Assembly (NCBI RefSeq): GCF_004402215.1
Contig: NZ_SOEZ01000070.1
Span: forward strand, 1 to 64,000
Length of the DNA stretch: 64,000 bases
Origin: Cryobacterium tagatosivorans
GTDB lineage: Bacteria > Actinomycetota > Actinomycetes > Actinomycetales > Microbacteriaceae
Direction of reading: 5' to 3'
Below the pieces are notes generated by a model, which saw nothing but the letters and a program-made list of their open reading frames with translations, searched no databases and was not told the origin of the DNA. The stretch's first letter is position 1. The number at the start of each line of letters is the position of its first letter. Shown here piece after piece: positions 59,207-64,000 of the stretch. The translations under genes were made by a program, and so were the position numbers.

Positions 59207-60201
59207 CCGTGCACGATTTCGCCTGGTCGCACGGCCGCGTCGAGGTCCTCTCGACGGCAGCGATGCTGTCGCGTTGCGTATTCGACCTCGGTGGCGTCGA
59301 GTTTGAGCCCTTCGCCCGTGCGGATTGGGTCGGTACGGGTGTCTCTGGCCACCCGGGGCATCTGCGCGAACTCGCCGGAGAATTTGTCTGCCTCCCATTC
59401 GGTGAAGGCGGTGAAGTTCGGAATGTGGCCACCGAGTGGGCGGGCGTGATTGGCTCCTCGGCCAACAATCCGCCGCACGGCAGGGCCGCAGACGCGGAAT
59501 GGGAAATCGCGGAGCTCAGGGAGGGTGGCATCACGCTGCGCCTCGATTACCCGGATGATGATTCCATCATTTCTCTTGAACGCCGAATCGACGGGGTGCC
59601 CGGCGCTCCATCTCTGAACCTGTCACTCACCATAAACGCGCGCCGCGAGTTGAGAACGTCCGTGGGGCTGCACCCAATCATTCGCCTTCCCACGCGCCCG
59701 GGCGCGCTGAGATTGTCTGCGGGATTCGACGTTGGGCTCACGTACCCCGCCTCTTTGCAGCCGGAAGCGACCCAGGCAGTGCCGGGTAGGCGATTCCAGA
59801 ATCTCGCTGAAATCCCTGTGCGCGCAGGCGGGTCTCAGGACTTTGGAAGCCTTCCGTTCAACAACCCCACAGAAGAGGTTCTGCAATTATGCGGCGTGCG
59901 CGAACCCATAACCGTTGAGTTCCTCGACGAAGCCGCGGCCCTTGAAATCGACTGGGACCATCAGTTGCTACCCTCCGCGCAGTTATGGATTGCGGACCGG
60001 GCACTTGGCACTGATCCATGGAACAGCCGTTATCGGGGTCTCGGCATTGAGCCCATTGCTGCGGCATTTGACCTGGCCGATTCAATTTCGACCTTGCCGA
60101 ATCCGATAAACGATATGGGATTTGCGACATCGATCGCCCTGGTCCCGGATGAGCCACTGATCATTCGATATGGGTTCAAGGCCTATTCTCGTAAAAAGTA
60201 G
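59203..60201 (+). CDS. Aldose 1-epimerase-like protein
   Basis: A 332-residue galactose-mutarotase-fold protein. GLHPIIRLPT near 155-164 carries the H expected in the active site. PHGRAAD near 95-101 and the late DWDHQLLPSAQLWI are consistent with the aldose-epimerase superfamily (perhaps a DUF4432-like branch). It probably interconverts sugar anomers before the dehydrogenase step. ATG 59203 overlaps the lactonase stop. Confidence 0.75.
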   Translation: MTVHDFAWSHGRVEVLSTAAMLSRCVFDLGGVEFEPFARADWVGTGVSGHPGHLRELAGEFVCLPFGEGGEVRNVATEWAGVIGSSANNPPHGRAADAEWEIAELREGGITLRLDYPDDDSIISLERRIDGVPGAPSLNLSLTINARRELRTSVGLHPIIRLPTRPGALRLSAGFDVGLTYPASLQPEATQAVPGRRFQNLAEIPVRAGGSQDFGSLPFNNPTEEVLQLCGVREPITVEFLDEAAALEIDWDHQLLPSAQLWIADRALGTDPWNSRYRGLGIEPIAAAFDLADSISTLPNPINDMGFATSIALVPDEPLIIRYGFKAYSRKK

Positions 60202-60204
60202 TAT
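60195..60204 (+). promoter_or_regulatory. Second copy of AAAGTAGTAT
   Basis: AAAGTAGTAT at 60195-60204 is the exact reverse complement of 58277-58286 and lies upstream of the dehydratase gene. It overlaps the epimerase stop codon (TAG at 60199-60201), so chance similarity is possible. Confidence 0.3.
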
Positions 60205-60295
60205 CTATTGCTAATATTCATCGAAAGCAGCGATTTTCTCGACCGGTCGCAACCCTGACCGACTCGTCGAATCGCCATCGGCAGATTGGTTCCTC

Positions 60296-61474
60296 GTGCG
60301 CATAGACGCCATTGATTTTTTCTACTTGTCCATGCCCGAGATCACCCTGGAAGCGGACGGCAGCCAGGACGCCCTCCTGGTACGTCTCGAGGCGGGCGGC
60401 AACGTGGGCTGGGGCGAGTGCGAAGCGTCACCGTTGACGTCAATCGCGGCGTACGTCGCCCCTCGATCCCACGGAGTTTGCCAACCGGTTTCTGCATCAG
60501 TGCTCGGAGAACAGCTCAACTCGCCAACCGACATCGCGCGAATTAGCGCCCTCGTCCAACGGAATAGTATGGACCTTCTCCAGGCGCCACACACGTATTC
60601 CGGGATCGAAATGGCGATGTGGGACGCCCTGGGCAAGGAGCGAGGCCTCCCCGCCTGGAAGATGCTTGGCTACTCGGCCACCCACGCCAAGACACCGTAT
60701 GCATCGATGCTCTTCGGTGAAACACCCGCGGAGACGTTTGAGCACGTCCGGGCCGCGACGGCTCGCGGTTTCCGCGCGGTTAAAGTCGGGTGGGGCGGTT
60801 TCGGAGAGGGCACAGTCGCGGCTGACGCCGAGCACTTGGCTGCCGCAAGAGACGCGCTTGGTCGCGATGGCATCTTGCTCGTTGATGCTGGCCAGATTTG
60901 GGTGGAGAACACGGCATTGGCCCTCGAGCGGTTAGACGCTCTTGAAAGCCAGCACGTTACCTGGCTTGAAGAGCCGTTTCTCCCCGACGCCTATTCGGCC
61001 TACAGCGCTTTCGCGGAACGCAGTCCGCGCGTCCGCCTGGCCGGAGGCGAAGGCGCGCACAACGAGCGTATGGCAATCAATCTGATCGACTACGGCAAGG
61101 TCGGCTTCGTGCAGATCGACTGTGGGCGCATTGGCGGGCTGGGCGCAGCCAAGAAGGTGGCCGAGCATGCCGTGGCTTCTGGTGTCACCTACGTCAACCA
61201 CACCTTCACGTCGCATTTGGCCCTTTCGGCCTCTCTCCAGCCATTCGCCGGTCTCGCGGAACATCGCATCTGCGAATACCCCGTTGAGCCCAAGCAGCTG
61301 GCCATCGATATCACCGTCAACACGCTGGACATCGACGACAACGGAACCATTCATGCTCCGAATGCTCCCGGACTCGGCATCGAGGTCAACACTGCGGCCA
61401 TCGCCCGATACGCCGTGCCCGTTGAGATCAAGGTCGCAGGGCGAACGCTATTCTCCAGCTCCACCGCACTCTGA
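60296..61474 (+). CDS. Enolase-superfamily sugar-acid dehydratase (mandelate racemase/MLE type)
   Basis: A 392-residue enzyme. The N-terminal capping domain (about 1-125) precedes a barrel with K163 (AVKVGWGGFG), metal ligands D197 (VDAGQIW), E225/E226 (WLEEPF) and E252 (GGEGAHN), then D275 and a His in VNHTFTSHLAL. This fits acid-sugar dehydratases. Its substrate would be the aldonate from the lactonase, yielding a 2-keto-3-deoxy acid. L-fuconate, L-rhamnonate, L-arabinonate and galactonate remain candidates. GTG start. Confidence 0.9.
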   Translation: MRIDAIDFFYLSMPEITLEADGSQDALLVRLEAGGNVGWGECEASPLTSIAAYVAPRSHGVCQPVSASVLGEQLNSPTDIARISALVQRNSMDLLQAPHTYSGIEMAMWDALGKERGLPAWKMLGYSATHAKTPYASMLFGETPAETFEHVRAATARGFRAVKVGWGGFGEGTVAADAEHLAAARDALGRDGILLVDAGQIWVENTALALERLDALESQHVTWLEEPFLPDAYSAYSAFAERSPRVRLAGGEGAHNERMAINLIDYGKVGFVQIDCGRIGGLGAAKKVAEHAVASGVTYVNHTFTSHLALSASLQPFAGLAEHRICEYPVEPKQLAIDITVNTLDIDDNGTIHAPNAPGLGIEVNTAAIARYAVPVEIKVAGRTLFSSSTAL

Positions 61475-61509
61475 TCGCCGGGCGCACGCCTACCTGAGAA
61501 GATGACAAC

Positions 61510-62295
61510 GTGAGCACGCAAAGAGATGACTACGACCGCAGTTCGGGCTACAACATGCGGGGTGCGCATGGTCGGGTGATCGATGCGATAGGGCGCGCAA
61601 TCGTTGGCGGAAGATACGAGCCGGGCAGCCTTCTCCCCAAAGAGGCCGAGCTCATGGAGGAATACGGAGTCAGCCGCACTTCCCTCCGTGAGGCCACGAA
61701 GGTCCTCGCGGCCAAAGGGCTCATTGAGATCCGACAGAAAGTCGGCACCCGAGTGCGCCCCGAAGGCCTGTGGAACGCGTTTGACAGCGACGTGCTGACC
61801 TGGTCCAGCGAGGAGGGCAAGGGCGAGGCGATAATTCGCGACCTCGTCGAGCTTCGCGAAATTCTGGAGCCTTCCGCGGCACGCCTCGCTGCGGCCAGAG
61901 CGAGTAAGGCCGATCTGGAACGCATCGCGAAGGCGCACTTGTCCATGGCCGAAAACGTAAGGGACCCCGCTCGATACGCCGAAAGCGACGTGGAGTTCCA
62001 CATGGCCGTCTTCGCCGCTTCACACAACGTTCTTCTTCAGCGATTCGGCTATTTCGTAGCCGATTTCCTGCATCTCAGCTTCGACCTGCAACAAAAGGCG
62101 CTGCTTGAGCGCGAGCAAGTGCTGGACTTCTCCAAAGACGTCGAGCGCCATCGGCTGGTATACGAGTCCGTGAATCGCGCAGCACAGGGAACAGCCGGTG
62201 AGGCGATGCTCGAAGTGATCCTCGATGGGAAAAGGAATCTCAGCTACGCGGTCGAGTTGGACTCGAAGCAAAATGTCTCAGAAAAGTCATACTAA
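61510..62295 (+). CDS. GntR-family regulator, FadR subfamily
   Basis: A 261-residue regulator. The winged helix (about 20-90) has PGSLLPKEAELMEEYGVSRTSLREA and KGLIEIRQKVGTRV. The FCD domain (about 105-235) has VELREILEPSAARLAA, then D and H residues in DVEFHMAVFAAS and ERHRLVYESV that bind a metal. FadR/FCD members commonly sense sugar acids. It follows the dehydratase after 35 bp and probably controls the transporter and pathway genes. Confidence 0.93.
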   Translation: MSTQRDDYDRSSGYNMRGAHGRVIDAIGRAIVGGRYEPGSLLPKEAELMEEYGVSRTSLREATKVLAAKGLIEIRQKVGTRVRPEGLWNAFDSDVLTWSSEEGKGEAIIRDLVELREILEPSAARLAAARASKADLERIAKAHLSMAENVRDPARYAESDVEFHMAVFAASHNVLLQRFGYFVADFLHLSFDLQQKALLEREQVLDFSKDVERHRLVYESVNRAAQGTAGEAMLEVILDGKRNLSYAVELDSKQNVSEKSY

Positions 62296-62520
62296 AAATC
62301 TCAGACCGATTCGTTTCGCCTGTGTTCGTACCGACGCGCTAACAATTGTGACCTGCTCCTTCTAGTATTTCGCGTGATTACATCGTACTATTTGATTCTT
62401 GGTTGCTCTCGAGGACGAGACCGGCTCCGCTCAGACGGGGCACCGTCGTTCCTCAAGTGGAATCGGACCGAACCTCTGGGCAGAAAGCTCTCCAGAACCA
62501 ATCGAAAGGGAAGACCGGCC
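62296..62520 (+). promoter_or_regulatory. Promoter region of the ABC transporter genes
   Basis: 225 AT-richer bases contain the inverted pair TAGTA (62363-62367) and TACTA (62386-62390) separated by 18 bp, resembling the TAGTA core near 58280 and 60200. AAAGGGAAG before ATG 62521 is the ribosome-binding site. A frame open from 62374 is not needed for the lipoprotein. Confidence 0.4.
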
Positions 62521-63855
62521 ATGATCTCGAGACGGACAACCGCAGCAATGATGCTCGCGGGTATCTTTGCGCTGACCGCGTGCAGTGGCCCCGGGGCCAG
62601 CGCTCCCGCCACGGTGGCCGAGTTCCCGACTGAGGATGTCAAGCTCACCATGTGGTACTGGGGGGAGCAAGAGGCGCCCGGCGCCCAGGCCTTCATGGAC
62701 AACGCCATCGTTGCCTACGAGAAGAAGCGTCCAAACGTCACCATCGACGCCGTGTTGCAGACGACCGACGGACTCATCCCGTCGTTCCAGGCAGCAGCCG
62801 CATCGAAATCCGGTCCGGATCTCCAGTATTTCTGGGCTGGAACCAACGCCCTCACGCCCGCCTGGAACAAGCAGATCGTTCCCGTGTCCGATTACATCCC
62901 CAAATCCGAACTCGCGCACTATCTCAATGCCACGGAGGAGACCTTTGAGGGCAAGGTCTGGACAGCGCCCTGGTACGTCCAGCCTTCGTTCCCGCTGCTC
63001 GTGCGAAAAGACCTGCTGGCCGCTCATGGGCTGACCGTTCCCAAGGACTGGACGGACCTGATGTCGGTTTGCGACGCGCTGTCCGAAAAGGGGATCACAA
63101 CCCTTGCCGGCGGCGTCAAAGATGGTTGGTTCGGTGGTTGGCTGTATTCCATCCTCGGCGCCCAGAATCTCGACTCACAGAAGGACGTCCTCGAAGCGAC
63201 AGTGGGCAAGCAGTCCTTCACCAGCGCCAAGCATGCTGAGTGGTGGAAGCGTCTCGCAGAATCCCGTGACCACGGTTGCTGGAACGATGACATCAACTCT
63301 CTAGAGCTTTACCAGGCGCAGCAGCGCTTCGTCGACGGCACCGCAGCCATGACCGTCACCGCGGGCACGGACGCGATGAACTTCGTCAAGAAGGCCGGGG
63401 GCGATGCCAACGTCGAGGTGATGGCCATGCCCAGCTGGGGCGCAGGACCACTCGCCGGCAAGCTCGGCTCCTCCTCTCAGACGCTCGGCATCACCTCGTG
63501 GGCGAAGTACCCCCAGGTTGCCGCCGATTTCATCACCTTCCTGCACGAGGAGGAACAACTCAACGCGTGGTACGCCACAACCGGATCCATGCCGGCTGAC
63601 GATCGATTCGACCGCACACAGGTCACCTCAGCGTCACAACGAAAGCTGTTCGATCTGGCGACCGACGGTTCCCCGTACCTGGAGAACTACATCCCGCCGC
63701 AACTCGACTCCGACGCTGTGTTCAAGAACGTACAGCTCGTACTTCAAGGATCCCAGACGGCGGAAGGAGCGGCGGAAGACATGGAGGCAACCGCGGCCCG
63801 TCTCCGCACGACCGATCGATCGCTGGTGAAGAACTTCACCGCCTGGTCGAAGTAA
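62521..63855 (+). CDS. Sugar ABC transporter substrate-binding lipoprotein
   Basis: A 444-residue extracellular solute-binding protein of the family-1 type. The signal peptide MISRRTTAAMMLAGIFALTA precedes the lipobox Cys at about 21 (LTAC-SG). LTMWYWGEQEAPG begins the mature domain; WYATTGSMPADDRF near the C-terminus is typical of the hinge region. It would capture a mono- or oligosaccharide for the permeases that follow. The presence beside the sugar-acid pathway suggests uptake of its substrate. Confidence 0.92.
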   Translation: MISRRTTAAMMLAGIFALTACSGPGASAPATVAEFPTEDVKLTMWYWGEQEAPGAQAFMDNAIVAYEKKRPNVTIDAVLQTTDGLIPSFQAAAASKSGPDLQYFWAGTNALTPAWNKQIVPVSDYIPKSELAHYLNATEETFEGKVWTAPWYVQPSFPLLVRKDLLAAHGLTVPKDWTDLMSVCDALSEKGITTLAGGVKDGWFGGWLYSILGAQNLDSQKDVLEATVGKQSFTSAKHAEWWKRLAESRDHGCWNDDINSLELYQAQQRFVDGTAAMTVTAGTDAMNFVKKAGGDANVEVMAMPSWGAGPLAGKLGSSSQTLGITSWAKYPQVAADFITFLHEEEQLNAWYATTGSMPADDRFDRTQVTSASQRKLFDLATDGSPYLENYIPPQLDSDAVFKNVQLVLQGSQTAEGAAEDMEATAARLRTTDRSLVKNFTAWSK

Positions 63856-63858
63856 CCA

Positions 63859-64000
63859 ATGGCAGTAACCTCCACGGCGGTAGCCCCCGCAATCTCGGGT
63901 GGGAGGGGCTCGCGCTCGAGCCTCTCCCGCCCGGGCGTTAATGCCGCCATCTGGATCGCACCAGCCGCCGCTGTGCTACTTCTCGTCTTTGGCTACTCAA
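63859..64000 (+). CDS. ABC transporter permease, N-terminal part (truncated by window end)
   Basis: ATG 63859 begins three bases after the lipoprotein stop. The visible 47 residues start MAVTSTAVAPAISGG and enter a first TM (AAIWIAPAAAVLLLVFGYS), as in sugar permeases of the MalF type. The rest lies beyond the window. Confidence 0.75.
   Translation, partial: MAVTSTAVAPAISGGRGSRSSLSRPGVNAAIWIAPAAAVLLLVFGYS

Overview
The window is high-GC chromosomal DNA from an actinobacterium, most likely a Microbacteriaceae member (Cryobacterium/Leifsonia-like). This is inferred from frequent GTG/TTG starts, leaderless starts behind TANNNT -10 boxes, a DUF222-HNH (13E12-type) protein, a DUF2510 protein, a subtilase ending in Ig-like WYRSG repeats, and a 19-bp palindrome GGTCGAGCnnGTCGAGACC scattered through the sequence. 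I see no tRNA, rRNA, CRISPR array or intact transposase.

Layout. 0-8 kb: tandem terminators; a divergent RDD / SpoIIM-like (stage II sporulation M) pair sharing one symmetric -10; a GGDEF-EAL c-di-GMP enzyme; malate:quinone oxidoreductase; and a probably acquired AAA+ ATPase preceded by an exact 33-bp-period repeat array. 8-13 kb: a two-component system, then a GT-C glycosyltransferase with a GT2-GtrA fusion. 13-19 kb: a signalling cluster of four kinase-like membrane proteins (two clearly lacking an ATP-binding domain) and one LuxR-type regulator, with thymidine kinase embedded. 19-23 kb: DUF222-HNH protein and a secreted subtilase.

23.2-51 kb: a large exopolysaccharide locus. It starts with a Wzz/BY-kinase and its phosphatase, then a polyprenyl-phosphate sugar transferase, a TagA-type transferase, several GTs, three hexapeptide acyltransferases, an OafA-type acyltransferase, a Wzy-like polymerase and a Wzx-like flippase. 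GDP-mannose dehydratase, GDP-fucose synthase and a GT11 fucosyltransferase indicate a fucosylated polymer; UDP-glucose dehydrogenase suggests uronic acid; two LCP proteins probably attach polymer to the cell wall. A second GtrA/GT2/GT-C module and a DUF4012 protein lie at its end.

51.28-64 kb: a catabolic island abutting a truncated M19 dipeptidase gene. It encodes a zinc-type dehydrogenase, SMP-30 lactonase, enolase-superfamily dehydratase, SDR, FAH-family hydrolase, a FAD/Fe-S 2-hydroxyacid dehydrogenase, an aldose epimerase, IclR and FadR-type regulators, and the start of a sugar ABC transporter. Together these match the non-phosphorylative diketo-hydrolase route for a deoxyhexose or pentose (L-fucose, L-rhamnose, L-arabinose type), ending in pyruvate plus lactate or glycolaldehyde/glycolate; the sugar is not determined. 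The pathway assignment is inferred from gene content.
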